A stretch of DNA of 64,000 bases from assembly GCF_003014485.1 (NCBI RefSeq), contig NZ_PYGA01000017.1, positions 1 through 64,000 on the forward strand. The letters run 5' to 3'. The stretch comes from Murinocardiopsis flavida. Its GTDB lineage: Bacteria > Actinomycetota > Actinomycetes > Streptosporangiales > Streptosporangiaceae. The notes below the pieces were generated by a model. That model made no database searches and was not told the origin of the DNA. It saw only the letters and a list, made by a program, of their open reading frames with translations. Shown piece after piece: positions 8,651 through 17,248 of the stretch (within the stretch, counting starts at the first letter, position 1; every line of letters starts with the position of its first letter). The position numbers and the translations under genes were made by a program.

Positions 8651-8712
8651 GCCGGACAACGATTAGACGTTAGCCGGACAATGAGCAAAAGTAAACGTTA
8701 GCCGGACAATGA
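8651..8712. promoter_or_regulatory. Repeated CGTTAGCCGGACAATGA elements, candidate MarR operators
   Basis: The 17-base sequence CGTTAGCCGGACAATGA occurs exactly twice, at 8668-8684 and 8696-8712, and a partial copy (GCCGGACAA) begins at 8651. The core TTAGCCGGACAA is an imperfect dyad of form TTnnCCGGnnAA, as expected for a dimeric winged-helix regulator. The copies lie in the divergent nat/marR promoter region, the third just ahead of the marR start. Binding by the marR product is inferred. Confidence 0.65.
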
Positions 8713-8727
8713 ACTCACGAAGGACAT

Positions 8728-9174
8728 GTGATCGCCGTGCTGGACTGGCTCGAACCGTGGGATGACGACTTCCTGCCGGCGTTCTGGGCGGCCAAACGCG
8801 CGATGCTCAAGGCCGCCGAGGAGGCCATGGGCAGGCACGGGGTCCGCGAGGGGCAGCAGTTCATCCTCATGGCGCTGTGGCGTGAGGACGGCCTGTCGCC
8901 CGGCGAGATCGCCCGCCGTCTCGGCCTCGCAACCTCGACGGTGACCAGGGCGGCGACCCGGATGGTCAGGTCCGGGCTGCTGGAACGCCGCCCGCACCCC
9001 AGTGACGCGCGGCTGGTCAACATCCACCTCACCGACCGCGGCCGCGACCTGCGGGACGACCTCAACGCCGAGATGCGGCGCCTCTCCGAACGCGCCCTCG
9101 CCGGGTTCACCACGGAGCAGCGCGCCGAGTTCCGGCGGTCACTGGAACGCCTGCACGACAACCTGTCCCACTGA
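8728..9174 (+). CDS. MarR-family transcriptional regulator
   Basis: A 148-residue winged-helix regulator. The recognition region is SPGEIARRLGLATSTVTRAATRM (about residues 53-75, quoted in part: GEIARRLGLATSTVTR), followed by the wing RRPHPSDARLVNIHLTDRGR, a textbook MarR layout with the conserved D-x-R. N- and C-terminal helices form the dimer. GTG 8728 is preceded by GAAGGA. Divergent orientation with nat and the repeated operator-like elements between them point to autorepression and repression of nat, relieved by a small aromatic ligand; the ligand is inferred only from MarR family habit. Confidence 0.92.
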   Translation: MIAVLDWLEPWDDDFLPAFWAAKRAMLKAAEEAMGRHGVREGQQFILMALWREDGLSPGEIARRLGLATSTVTRAATRMVRSGLLERRPHPSDARLVNIHLTDRGRDLRDDLNAEMRRLSERALAGFTTEQRAEFRRSLERLHDNLSH

Positions 9175-9391
9175 ACAACCCGCCCCACCGACGGCCCACT
9201 CGGACCCCATCGGGACCGCACCGGGAATCCACCGGAACCCCACCGGGCATCCACCGAGGTCCCACCGGGTCCGCGACGGGACGCCCGGCGGGCGCGTCCG
9301 GGCACCGCGCCACCCCGGCGGCGCTCACCTGGATCGTCGTTGGCTAGTGTTGTGGTGCGGTGCATACGTCGTCGGCACGGTTGGAGGACGG

Positions 9392-10570
9392 GTGGCCTGT
9401 TCATTGCGGATCGCGTGGGACGACGGTCTGACCGCCTACAACTTCGGCCCCCAGCACCCCTTGGCGCCCGTGCGGGTCGAGCTGACCATGGCGCTGGCGA
9501 GGGAGCTCGGCGTGTTCGACGCCCCCGGCGTCTCCTTCGCCGACGTCGAACCCGCCTCGCGGGAGCTGCTGGAGCTCGTCCACCACCCCGACTACATCAC
9601 CGCCGTCGAACGCGCCGGCCGCACCCTTGAGCCGGACGACCCGTACTGCCTCGGCACCGACGACAACCCCGTCTTCCCGCACATGCACGAGGCGGCGTCG
9701 CTCATCACGGGCGCCTCCGTCGCCGCTGCGCGCGCGGTCTGGACCGGCCAGGCCGAACACGGCGCGAACGTCGCAGGCGGGCTCCACCACGCCATGCCCA
9801 AGAACGCGTGGGGCTTCTGCGTCTACAACGACCCCGCGGTCGCCATCGCCTGGCTGCTGGAGCAGGGCGCCAAACGGGTGGCCTACGTCGACGTCGACGT
9901 CCACCACGGCGACGGCGTGCAGACCATGTTCTACGACGACCCCCGCGTCCTCACCATCAGCCTGCACGAGTCGCCGCTCACCCTGTTCCCCGGAACGGGC
10001 CGCCCCACGGAGATCGGCGGACCCGACGCCGAGGGCTACGCGGTGAACGTCGCCCTGCCCGCCGGCACCGGCGACGCCCAGTGGCTGCGCTCGTTCCACG
10101 CGATCGTCCCCCAGCTCCTGCGCGAGTTCCAGCCCGAGATCCTCGTGACCCAGCACGGCTGCGACACCCACGCTCTCGACCCCCTCGCCAACCTCATGCT
10201 CAGCATGGACGGCCAGCGCAGCATCCACGCCGCACTGCACGAACTCGCCAAGGAGACGGCGGGCGGGCGCTGGGTGCTGCTCGGCGGCGGCGGATACGAA
10301 CTGGTGCAGGTCGTGCCGCGCTCGTGGACCCACCTGCTCGCCGACGCCGCCGGTGTGCACATCGACCCCGCGACCGCCACCCCGGAGTCCTGGCGCTCCC
10401 TGGTCCAGCGCCGCACCGGCGAGCACGCCCCGCTGTCCATGACCGACGGCCGCACGCCCGAGCACGTGCCGTTCGAGAACGGCTTCGACCCCGACGACGC
10501 GGTCGACCGCGCCATCCAGGCCACGCGCAAAGCAGTGTTTCCCTGTCATGGGATCGATCCGACGTTGTGA
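9392..10570 (+). CDS. acuC: AcuC-like histone deacetylase-family protein
   Basis: A 392-residue zinc-dependent deacetylase of the arginase/HDAC fold. AcuC removes acetyl groups from acetyl-CoA synthetase and other proteins; direct targets here are inferred. Active-site elements are present: His132-His133 in GGLHHAM, the DVDVHHGDG block with zinc ligands Asp169 and His171, ISLHESP and LLGGGGYE. GTG 9392 has GGAGG at 9383-9387; the long in-frame upstream extension lacks family character. In many actinomycetes acuC lies between proC and a phosphatase gene, as here. Confidence 0.92.
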   Translation: MACSLRIAWDDGLTAYNFGPQHPLAPVRVELTMALARELGVFDAPGVSFADVEPASRELLELVHHPDYITAVERAGRTLEPDDPYCLGTDDNPVFPHMHEAASLITGASVAAARAVWTGQAEHGANVAGGLHHAMPKNAWGFCVYNDPAVAIAWLLEQGAKRVAYVDVDVHHGDGVQTMFYDDPRVLTISLHESPLTLFPGTGRPTEIGGPDAEGYAVNVALPAGTGDAQWLRSFHAIVPQLLREFQPEILVTQHGCDTHALDPLANLMLSMDGQRSIHAALHELAKETAGGRWVLLGGGGYELVQVVPRSWTHLLADAAGVHIDPATATPESWRSLVQRRTGEHAPLSMTDGRTPEHVPFENGFDPDDAVDRAIQATRKAVFPCHGIDPTL

Positions 10571-10707
10571 GCGGGCGGTGTCGCATTGAATCCGGTGCGA
10601 TTGGGGTATGACGTCCCTTCAGTGGATCTTCGGTCGACTCCGGGCAGTGCCGCCCGGCGGCCGGAGCGTCCTGCACTGCTCCACGCGCCCGAGAAGGAGG
10701 AGAACTG

Positions 10708-11505
10708 GTGACGCCGCCCTCCCGCGCGGAACTGGTCGAGCACCTGGTTCGCACTGGCATCGCAGGCCAGGTCGACACCCCGCGGCAGAACAACCTCAAG
10801 CACTACCGGCGGCTCGTCCAGAAGGACTCCTACTACCAGTTCGGCCTGACCTTCGCCCATGACTGGTCGTTCGCCGAGGTGCTGGCGCTGATGTCGAAGC
10901 GCTGCGGTGTGGTCGCCGATGAGAACTACGTGTGGGGCATCGACACCATCGACCCCGACCGCACCGTCGACGCGCTCGAAGCGTTCGCCGACCGCCTCGC
11001 CGAGGCCGCCCGCAACCGCGAGCGGGTGATGTTCGCGACCGGGCACCCGAAGAACCTGCTCGCCACCTACCAAGGGTGGAAGGAGGCGCTGAGCTACGCC
11101 GGGTGCGAGGTCGTCACGGCGGCGGCCGGCCACACCTACGAGGTCACCACTGAGCATCCGCCGAACCGGCGCACGCTCACGTGGCGCGACGATGTCGCTC
11201 TGGTCATGGACGGCCGCGCCCCCCGGCACAGTCATCACCCGTTCGGCATGCGGGCCATCATCGACGACCTCGCCCGTCGTAACGCCGCGTGGCCGCAGTT
11301 GGTCATCGCCGACCACGGGTTCGCGGGCGCCGCGGGCGAGGCGGGCATTCCGACCCTGGGTTTCGCCGATAGCAACGATCCGGCGCTCTTCCTCGGGGAG
11401 CATGAGGGGAAACTGCTTGTGACCGTGCCTTTGGACGACGGCTACCTCACCGACGACTACCTTCCGTTGTCGTCGTACGTGCTCCGCAAGGCCGGTCTGG
11501 TCTGA
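10708..11505 (+). CDS. Putative phosphatase (PF15698-type)
   Basis: A 265-residue cytosolic protein resembling the small actinobacterial phosphatase family that accompanies acuC. Features likely to matter are ENYVWGIDTIDPDR, FATGHPKNLL, the His-rich RAPRHSHHPFGMRAI and VIADHGFAGAAGEAGIPTLG, with Asp and His residues able to hold metal. I do not recognise an experimentally defined substrate. GTG 10708 is preceded by a strong AAGGAGGAG. It follows acuC by 137 bases on the same strand and is probably co-transcribed. Confidence 0.65.
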   Translation: MTPPSRAELVEHLVRTGIAGQVDTPRQNNLKHYRRLVQKDSYYQFGLTFAHDWSFAEVLALMSKRCGVVADENYVWGIDTIDPDRTVDALEAFADRLAEAARNRERVMFATGHPKNLLATYQGWKEALSYAGCEVVTAAAGHTYEVTTEHPPNRRTLTWRDDVALVMDGRAPRHSHHPFGMRAIIDDLARRNAAWPQLVIADHGFAGAAGEAGIPTLGFADSNDPALFLGEHEGKLLVTVPLDDGYLTDDYLPLSSYVLRKAGLV

Positions 11506-11772
11506 GAACCGGCTGGTTATACCCACCTCCTAAACCTCACGGGCACCCCCACGTGCATGTAGCCGCACGGACAGAAAAAACGGGCTTTCAATGCTGTGAA
11601 CCCGGATTTACGCTGAAATCGGACGTGTCGATAGTGACCGAATGACACCCGGGCGAGGAGTTGAGGCACTGCGACCCGAATGTGCCCCGGAGGGGCCGAT
11701 CAGGGTTGCCTCGCCGGGTGCCGGGCCGGGTCGGTGAGGGTGCACGTCCCAGGAAGAAGAGGGCGTCTGATC

Positions 11773-11976
11773 ATGAGTGGCAGTAAGGCACCCCTGGACG
11801 AGGTCAGGTTCCTGACCGTCGCCGAGGTCGCCACCATCATGCGAGTCTCGAAGATGACCGTCTACCGAATGGTCCACTCCGGTGGGCTTCCCGCGATCCG
11901 CGTGGGGCGCTCCTACCGGGTGCCCGAACGTGCCGTACACGACTACCTACGCGAGGCATTCGTCGAAGCCGGGTAG
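11773..11976 (+). CDS. Excisionase-type helix-turn-helix DNA-binding protein
   Basis: A 67-residue protein that is essentially one MerR/excisionase-like winged HTH: FLTVAEVATIMRVSKMTVYRM, then the wing GGLPAIRVGRSYRVPERAV. It resembles the small Streptomyces regulator BdtA (a BldD target), encoded in the same neighbourhood after acuC; that orthology is from memory. Start ATG 11773 follows AGGAAGAAGAGG. The 267-base gap before it contains no gene. Despite the excisionase name there is no phage or integrase nearby, so it is a chromosomal regulator, possibly developmental. Confidence 0.8.
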   Translation: MSGSKAPLDEVRFLTVAEVATIMRVSKMTVYRMVHSGGLPAIRVGRSYRVPERAVHDYLREAFVEAG

Positions 11977-12202
11977 CACACGAGGCGCGTCACCCGCAGG
12001 GGGCGGTGCACTCCCCGCCCACCGCCTCCACGGGTGTCCACGCCGCGACTCCCCATAACCGCCCTGGACCTGGGAGGGCCGGGCGGTCGACCTCTCTGCG
12101 CGGGGCCCCGGGGCGGCCGCGAAGGCATCTACTACACTGTGTCGTCAACGACGCGTAACGCGCTTGACCGCCAGTTTCACCTCGCCTCTTGAGGTCTCAT
12201 TG

Positions 12203-12949
12203 ATGCCTTTGTACCGACCCGGCGCCCCCTTGCGTCCCCGTTCCGCGCGAAGCGGCCTGCTGCGGGCCGCCGCGGCTGTGGCGGCAGTCGCGCTCCTGTC
12301 CGGCTGCGCCGGCGGCGGGGCCGACGGAGGCGGCGGCGCCGAGGCGAACTCCGGCGAACGGTTCGTCGGCGGCGACGGTTCGTCCGCGTCCTTCGCACCC
12401 GACGAGCGCCAGGCCGCCCCGGAGATCAAGGGGAAGGGCCTCGAAGGCGAGGACATCTCCCTCGCCGACTACGAGGGCGACATCGTGGTGGTGAACTTCT
12501 GGGGGAGCTGGTGCGCGCCCTGCCGGGCCGAGGCACCCGTACTCGAAGAGATCTACCAGGAGCACCGCGACGACGGCGTGCAGTTCCTCGGCATCAACAT
12601 CCGCGACAACAAGGTCGCGGCGCAGGCGTTCGAGCGCAAGCAGAAGATCTCCTACCCCAGCATCGAGGACAAGAAGGGCACTGTGGCGCAGGCGTTCCGC
12701 GACACCGTGCCGCCGTCGGCGATCCCCAGCACGATGATCATCGACCGCGATGGCCGCATCGCCGCGCGCATCATCGGCGCCACCAACTACAACGGGCTCG
12801 ACAAACTCGTCACGCCCGTGCTGGACGAAGGCGGCGCGCCCGAGGGCAAGGGCGAAGCCGAGCAAGACAAGGAAGCCGAGCAAGACAAGGAAGAGGGCGG
12901 GGACAAGGCCGAGGACAAGGGCGGCGACGCGAAGGACACGGGGTCCTAG
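12203..12949 (+). CDS. resA: ResA/TlpA-like thiol-disulfide lipoprotein
   Basis: A 248-residue membrane-anchored thioredoxin-fold protein that reduces the CxxCH haem-binding cysteines of apocytochrome c. The arginine-rich start, a hydrophobic segment and the lipobox LLSGC (Cys35) mark a lipoprotein. The redox motif is WCAPC (Cys104, Cys107), and VPPSAIPSTMIIDRDG holds the cis-proline. The tail after about residue 210 is charged and repetitive (two EAEQDK copies, then Glu/Lys/Asp runs) and is probably disordered. ATG 12203 fits a GAGG eight bases upstream. The stop abuts the start of ccdA, so the four genes form one operon. Confidence 0.92.
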   Translation: MPLYRPGAPLRPRSARSGLLRAAAAVAAVALLSGCAGGGADGGGGAEANSGERFVGGDGSSASFAPDERQAAPEIKGKGLEGEDISLADYEGDIVVVNFWGSWCAPCRAEAPVLEEIYQEHRDDGVQFLGINIRDNKVAAQAFERKQKISYPSIEDKKGTVAQAFRDTVPPSAIPSTMIIDRDGRIAARIIGATNYNGLDKLVTPVLDEGGAPEGKGEAEQDKEAEQDKEEGGDKAEDKGGDAKDTGS

Positions 12950-13804
12950 ATGATCTCCGAAACCGTCCTGACCGGGTCGCTGCTCCTCGCGATTCCGCTG
13001 GCGTTCGCCGCCGGGCTGGTCTCATTCCTCTCGCCGTGCGTGCTGCCGCTGGTCCCCGGCTACCTGTCCTACGTCACGGGGATGTCCGGCGCCGACATCG
13101 CCGCGCGCCGCCGCGGCGCCGCGGCACCTCCCGAGGGAACCGCCGACGGGACGGCCGGCGGCGCCGACCCGGGAGCGGGCGGCACCGCGATCGCGGTGCG
13201 CACCGTCGACGAGGAGTTGGCGGGGCGGCGCGGGACGATGCTGGCGGGGAGCCTGCTGTTCGTCGCCGGGTTCTCGGCGGTGTTCGTCGCGGGCGGTGTC
13301 CTCGTGGGCGGGGTCGGCGGGCTGCTGTTCGACCACGCCGAGATCATCACCCGCGTCCTCGGCGGGCTCACGGTGCTGCTCGGCCTGGCGTTCATGGGTG
13401 TCGTCCCCGGGCTGAACCGCGAGTTCCGGTTCAACCGGCTGCCGGCGGCCGGGCTGGCGGGGGCGCCGCTGCTCGGCATCCTCTTCGGGCTCGGGTGGAC
13501 CCCGTGTATCGGCCCGACGCTCGCAGCGGTGCAGACCCTCGCGTTCACGGAGGGCAGCGCGGGGCGCGGCGCCGTGCTGTCCCTGGTGTACTGCTTCGGG
13601 CTCGGACTCCCGTTCATCCTCGCCTCGCTGGCCTACCGCAGGGCGCTCGGCGCGTTCGGCTGGGTGAAGCGCCACTACCGCCTGGTCACCGCCATCGGCG
13701 GGGCGATGCTCGTCGCCATCGGCCTGCTGCTCGCCAGCGGGCTCTGGGTCGAGCTAACCGCTGTACTGCAAGGCTGGGCCGCGAACTACACGACGGTGAT
13801 CTGA
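12950..13804 (+). CDS. ccdA: CcdA/DsbD-like cytochrome c biogenesis membrane protein
   Basis: A 284-residue polytopic protein with about six membrane helices that passes electrons from cytoplasmic thioredoxin across the membrane to ResA. The two conserved cysteines are in SPCVLPLVPGYLS and GWTPCIGPTLAA. Between the first and second helix pairs there is a long Gly/Ala/Thr-rich loop (about residues 50-90) not found in compact homologues. ATG 12950 immediately follows the resA stop, indicating translational coupling. Confidence 0.95.
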   Translation: MISETVLTGSLLLAIPLAFAAGLVSFLSPCVLPLVPGYLSYVTGMSGADIAARRRGAAAPPEGTADGTAGGADPGAGGTAIAVRTVDEELAGRRGTMLAGSLLFVAGFSAVFVAGGVLVGGVGGLLFDHAEIITRVLGGLTVLLGLAFMGVVPGLNREFRFNRLPAAGLAGAPLLGILFGLGWTPCIGPTLAAVQTLAFTEGSAGRGAVLSLVYCFGLGLPFILASLAYRRALGAFGWVKRHYRLVTAIGGAMLVAIGLLLASGLWVELTAVLQGWAANYTTVI

Positions 13805-13805
13805 C

Positions 13806-15488
13806 ATGGCCGCGAAACCGTCACCAGGCGAAGCCGAGACCGCCCTGCCCGAAGGGCACGTCAAGGCGCCCAAGCGTGACACCGGCAAGGGCGGCGCGCC
13901 GCCCGCGCTGTCGGTCACGGGGTGGGCCCGCTGGACGTGGCGCACCCTGACCTCGATGCGCACGGCGCTCGTCCTGCTCTTCCTCCTCGCCATCGGCGCG
14001 ATCCCGGGGTCGCTGCTGCCGCAGCGCACGGTCAGCGTCGAGCAGGTGCAGAACTACTTCGTGGAGAACCCCGACCTCGCGCCGTGGCTCGACCGCTTCG
14101 CCCTCTTCGACGTCTACTCCTCGCCGTGGTACTCGGCCATCTACCTGCTCCTGTTCGTCTCCCTGACCGGCTGTGTGCTGCCGCGCGCAGCGGTGCACAT
14201 CCGGGCGATGCGGGCGCGGCCGCCGAAGACCCCGCGCCACCTCAACCGGATGCCGTACGCGGCGCGCTTCACCACCGCGGCGAGCCCCGAGGACGCACTC
14301 GCCGCGGCCCGCACGGCGCTCAAGCGCTACCGGACCGACGAGGTCGCCGAGACCGGCGGCGGCTCGATCGCCGCCGAGAAGGGGTACCTGCGGGAGACGG
14401 GCAACGTCCTGTTCCACTTCGCGCTGCTCGCGCTGCTGATCTCCCTGGGGATCGGCTCGTTCTTCGGCTACCGCGGCAACATGGTGGTCATCGAGGGCGA
14501 GGGGTTCGCGAACACGCCGACGTCCTTCGACGCCTTCCACCCGGGGACGGCCATCGGCCCGGAGGACCTCCAGCCGTTCTCCTTCTCGGTCGAGGACTTC
14601 CAGGCCGAGTTCATCCAGGACGGCAGACTCAACGGCCAGGCACTGTCCTTCTCCGCCGACCTGAGCTACCAGGAGTCGCCGGAGGCGCCCCAGGGCACCC
14701 ACAAGCTCGAGGTGAACCACCCGCTGTCCGTCGACGGAGCCCAGGTGTACCTGCTGGGGCGCGGCTACGCGCCGGCCTTCAAGGTGACCGACTCCGAGGG
14801 CAACGTGGTGTACGACCAGGCGGTCCCGTTCATCTACCGCGACGAGGCGACGTTCACCTCCGACGGTGTGGTGAAGGTGCCCGACAGCGTCCCGGAGCAG
14901 CTCGGGTTCACCGCGGTCTTCCTGCCGTCGGCGGCGGAGTCGGAGAACGGCATGCTCGTCTCGGACTTCCCGGACGACCGGAACCCGGTCATCACCCTCC
15001 AGGGCTACAAGGGCGACCTGGGGATCGACTCGGGCGAGGCGCAGTCCGTCTACCAGCTCGACACCGACGACATGAAGAAGGTCGGCAAGTCGCCCGAGAT
15101 GAAGCCGGGCGACGTCTGGGAGCTGCCCGACGGTTCGGGCAAGATCGAGTTCACCGGGGTCAAGGACCACCTGAGCATGCAGGTCAACAGCAATCCCGGG
15201 CGCATCCCGGCGCTGCTGTCGGCGGCGGCGGCCGTTCTCGGCCTGATCGCCACACTGTTCGTCCGGCCGCGCCGGGCCTGGGTCCGCGCGCGCACCGGGG
15301 AGGACGGGCGTACGGTGGTCGAGGTCGCGGGGCTCGCCAAGGCCGACACCAGCGGTGCCGCCACGGAGTTCCACGAGCTCAGTCTCCGCGTCCGTGCCGA
15401 CCTCCGGGCGAGTGAACGGTCCGACGCAGCGGACGAACCGAGCGGGCCGGAGTCGCCCGATTCCCAGCAGGGCACGCAAAAGGGGTAG
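13806..15488 (+). CDS. resB: Cytochrome c assembly protein ResB (Ccs1)
   Basis: A 560-residue membrane protein, one half of the system II cytochrome c synthetase. It has the family layout: TM helix near residues 50-70 (SMRTALVLLFLLAIGAIPGS), a second near 105-125, a third near 205-225, a large extracytoplasmic domain and a final TM near 475-490, then a hydrophilic tail. With CcsB it exports haem and attaches it to apocytochrome. The start lies one base after the ccdA stop and the stop is two bases before ccsB, so co-translation is expected. Confidence 0.95.
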   Translation: MAAKPSPGEAETALPEGHVKAPKRDTGKGGAPPALSVTGWARWTWRTLTSMRTALVLLFLLAIGAIPGSLLPQRTVSVEQVQNYFVENPDLAPWLDRFALFDVYSSPWYSAIYLLLFVSLTGCVLPRAAVHIRAMRARPPKTPRHLNRMPYAARFTTAASPEDALAAARTALKRYRTDEVAETGGGSIAAEKGYLRETGNVLFHFALLALLISLGIGSFFGYRGNMVVIEGEGFANTPTSFDAFHPGTAIGPEDLQPFSFSVEDFQAEFIQDGRLNGQALSFSADLSYQESPEAPQGTHKLEVNHPLSVDGAQVYLLGRGYAPAFKVTDSEGNVVYDQAVPFIYRDEATFTSDGVVKVPDSVPEQLGFTAVFLPSAAESENGMLVSDFPDDRNPVITLQGYKGDLGIDSGEAQSVYQLDTDDMKKVGKSPEMKPGDVWELPDGSGKIEFTGVKDHLSMQVNSNPGRIPALLSAAAAVLGLIATLFVRPRRAWVRARTGEDGRTVVEVAGLAKADTSGAATEFHELSLRVRADLRASERSDAADEPSGPESPDSQQGTQKG

Positions 15489-15490
15489 TT

Positions 15491-16501
15491 GTGGGTTACA
15501 TGTTCGCCGCCGAGCCGGTCGTGGACGAGCAGATGGCGTCGTTGAGCGACTCCATGATCATCGGCATGATCGTCGCGTACGCCGCGGCGCTGTTCCTCTT
15601 CGCGCTGGAGGCCGCCTACGGGCGCCGCGTGACACTGCGCAGCAGGGACTCGGCCATGGCGACCGTCGGCGCGGGGGGCGCCGGGGGCGCAGACGCGGCC
15701 GACGACATGACGGTCAACGTCCGCGACGCCGAACCCGAGACCAGCGTGGCCAAGCACGCCGTGGGCACGGCGGGGCTCGCCGCGACCATCGTCGCGTTCC
15801 TGCTGAACGGCGCCCAGATCGTCACTCGCGGCATCGCGGCCGACCGGTGGCCGTGGGGCAACATGTTCGAGTTCGTGGTCGCCATCTGCCTGTGCACGGT
15901 CGCGGTGTTCCTGTTCGCCGCGTTCCGCTACAAGGCCCGCTACCTCGGCACCTTCGTGCTCGTCCCGGTGCTGCTGCTGCTCGGTATCGCGGTCAGGTGG
16001 CTCTACACCGAGGCCGGACCGGTGATCCCGGCGCTGCACTCGTACTGGATCGCCATCCACGTGTCGGCGGCGATCCTCGCCACGGGCGGCTTCATGGTGT
16101 CGGCGTCGGCGGGCGTCACCTACCTCATCGCCCACAAGGTGGAGCTGCGCCGCGCGGCGGGGGAGACCGTCACCGGCATCGCGGCGAAGCTGCCGAGCGC
16201 CGAGCTGCTCGACCGCGTGTCGCACCGGTTCATCCTCTTCGCGTTCCCGCTGTGGACGTTCGGCATCATCGCCGGGGCGATCTGGGCCGACGAGGCGTGG
16301 GGCCGCTTCTGGGGCTGGGACCCCAAGGAGGTGTGGTCGTTCATCACCTGGACGGTCTACGCCGCCTACCTGCACGCACGCGCAACGGCGGGCTGGCGCG
16401 GCCCCAAGTCCACCTGGATCGGGCTCGCCGGGTTCGCGTGCCTGATGTTCAATTTCTTCGCGGTGAATTACCTGTTCAGCGGTTTGCACTCGTACGCGTG
16501 A
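15491..16501 (+). CDS. ccsB: Cytochrome c haem lyase subunit CcsB (CcsA family)
   Basis: A 336-residue protein with about eight membrane helices. The tryptophan-rich WWD-type motif GRFWGWDPKEVWSF, which handles haem, is present, with conserved histidines in ALHSYWIAIHV and LHSYA flanking it. With ResB it forms the system II synthase that attaches haem to cytochromes c of the bc1 and oxidase complexes. GTG 15491 follows AAAAGGGG; ATG 15500 is a possible alternative. A strong hairpin follows the stop, so this is the last gene of the operon. Confidence 0.95.
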   Translation: MGYMFAAEPVVDEQMASLSDSMIIGMIVAYAAALFLFALEAAYGRRVTLRSRDSAMATVGAGGAGGADAADDMTVNVRDAEPETSVAKHAVGTAGLAATIVAFLLNGAQIVTRGIAADRWPWGNMFEFVVAICLCTVAVFLFAAFRYKARYLGTFVLVPVLLLLGIAVRWLYTEAGPVIPALHSYWIAIHVSAAILATGGFMVSASAGVTYLIAHKVELRRAAGETVTGIAAKLPSAELLDRVSHRFILFAFPLWTFGIIAGAIWADEAWGRFWGWDPKEVWSFITWTVYAAYLHARATAGWRGPKSTWIGLAGFACLMFNFFAVNYLFSGLHSYA

Positions 16502-16502
16502 C

Positions 16503-16556
16503 GCACAGCAGAGTGGGGCCGGTCCCTGGTTCGGGGCCGGCCCCACTCTGCTGTGC
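16503..16556 (+). terminator. Strong hairpin terminator after ccsB
   Basis: A perfect 20-base-pair inverted repeat: arms 16503-16522 (beginning GCACAGCAGAGTGGGG) and 16537-16556, with a 14-base loop. It starts one base after the ccsB stop and lies between converging genes, so it probably ends transcription from both sides. There is no U-tract, usual for actinomycetes. Confidence 0.85.
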
Positions 16557-16595
16557 ACGTGCTCGGCCCCCAGGGGGTGCGGGGCCGGTGGAAGG

Positions 16596-16943
16596 TCACT
16601 CCTCGGGGTTGATCCTCTTGTTCAACCCGCGGAGGAAGTCGGGGTCGTCGTCGGGGCCGACAGGTCCGCCGCGATTGGTGGGCTGCTGGAAGTCCGACGG
16701 GTCGAGGTCCTCGGCGGAGGCGGGGTCCATCGGGGGGTCGGCCGGGTCGGGCGCGGGCGCCCGGGGACGGCCGAAGAACAGCCAGAACAGCGACCCGAAC
16801 AGGGGGAACAGCACGATCAGGACGACCCACAGGTACTTGTGCAGGTTGCGTACTTCATCGACCGGGCTCGTCAGCGCGTCGAAGAACGCGTAGACCCACA
16901 GCACGATCGAGAGCAGCGTGAAAAGGGCACCGAGCCACACCAT
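16596..16943 (-). CDS. Small membrane protein with PLDc_N domain
   Basis: A 115-residue protein with two N-terminal membrane helices (about 3-22 and 37-60; LWVVLIVLFPLFGSLFWLFFG) and a hydrophilic, Pro/Asp-rich cytosolic tail. The two-helix unit with the intervening charged loop is the PLD-nuclease N-terminal (PLDc_N) domain, which alone has no catalytic residues. Function unknown; such proteins are common near respiratory or cell-envelope genes in actinobacteria. It converges on ccsB and shares its terminator. Confidence 0.8.
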   Translation of the reverse strand: MVWLGALFTLLSIVLWVYAFFDALTSPVDEVRNLHKYLWVVLIVLFPLFGSLFWLFFGRPRAPAPDPADPPMDPASAEDLDPSDFQQPTNRGGPVGPDDDPDFLRGLNKRINPEE

Positions 16944-17053
16944 GGTTCCAGCCTAGCTGCTGTGTCGGCGGGCGCAGCAGGATCGGCGGATCGTCCGGGT
17001 GCCGGGAGTGCCTGTGCGGTAGGCGCGTGGGGTGCCGTGGCCGGTCGGGATCG

Positions 17054-17248
17054 TCAGTGGGAGGTCTCGCTGGCCTCCCCGTGCAGCAGAGCGCGTACCT
17101 CCGACTCGCGGAACCGGCGGTGTCCCCCGGGCGTGCGGATGCTGCTGATGCGACCTGAGGCCGCCCAACGGGTGACCGTCTTCGGGTCGACCCGGAACAG
17201 GGAGGCCACCTCGCCAGGTGTCAGCAGCCTTTCGCTTCCTCTTTCCAC
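17054..17248 (-). CDS. bldC: BldC developmental transcription factor
   Basis: A 64-residue MerR-like DNA-binding protein matching BldC: LLTPGEVASLFRVDPKTVTR, then TPGGHRRFRESEVRALL. BldC binds direct repeats cooperatively and controls the timing of sporulation and antibiotic production in streptomycetes. GTG 17248 is chosen because AAGGGGG lies seven bases upstream and the length then matches known BldC (about 68 residues); ATG 17314 would add a 22-residue Ser/Gly-rich leader without family support. The long AT-richer upstream region suggests extensive regulation. Confidence 0.92.
   Translation of the reverse strand: MERGSERLLTPGEVASLFRVDPKTVTRWAASGRISSIRTPGGHRRFRESEVRALLHGEASETSH

Noticed and set aside
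11773-11976. Excisionase-like HTH taken as a prophage or integrated plasmid marker
   Set aside because: No integrase or other mobile genes nearby; the neighbourhood with acuC and proC is a conserved chromosomal one.
13821-15479. Long minus-strand frame opposite resB
   Set aside because: Shadow of resB, which has the expected membrane topology and operon neighbours.
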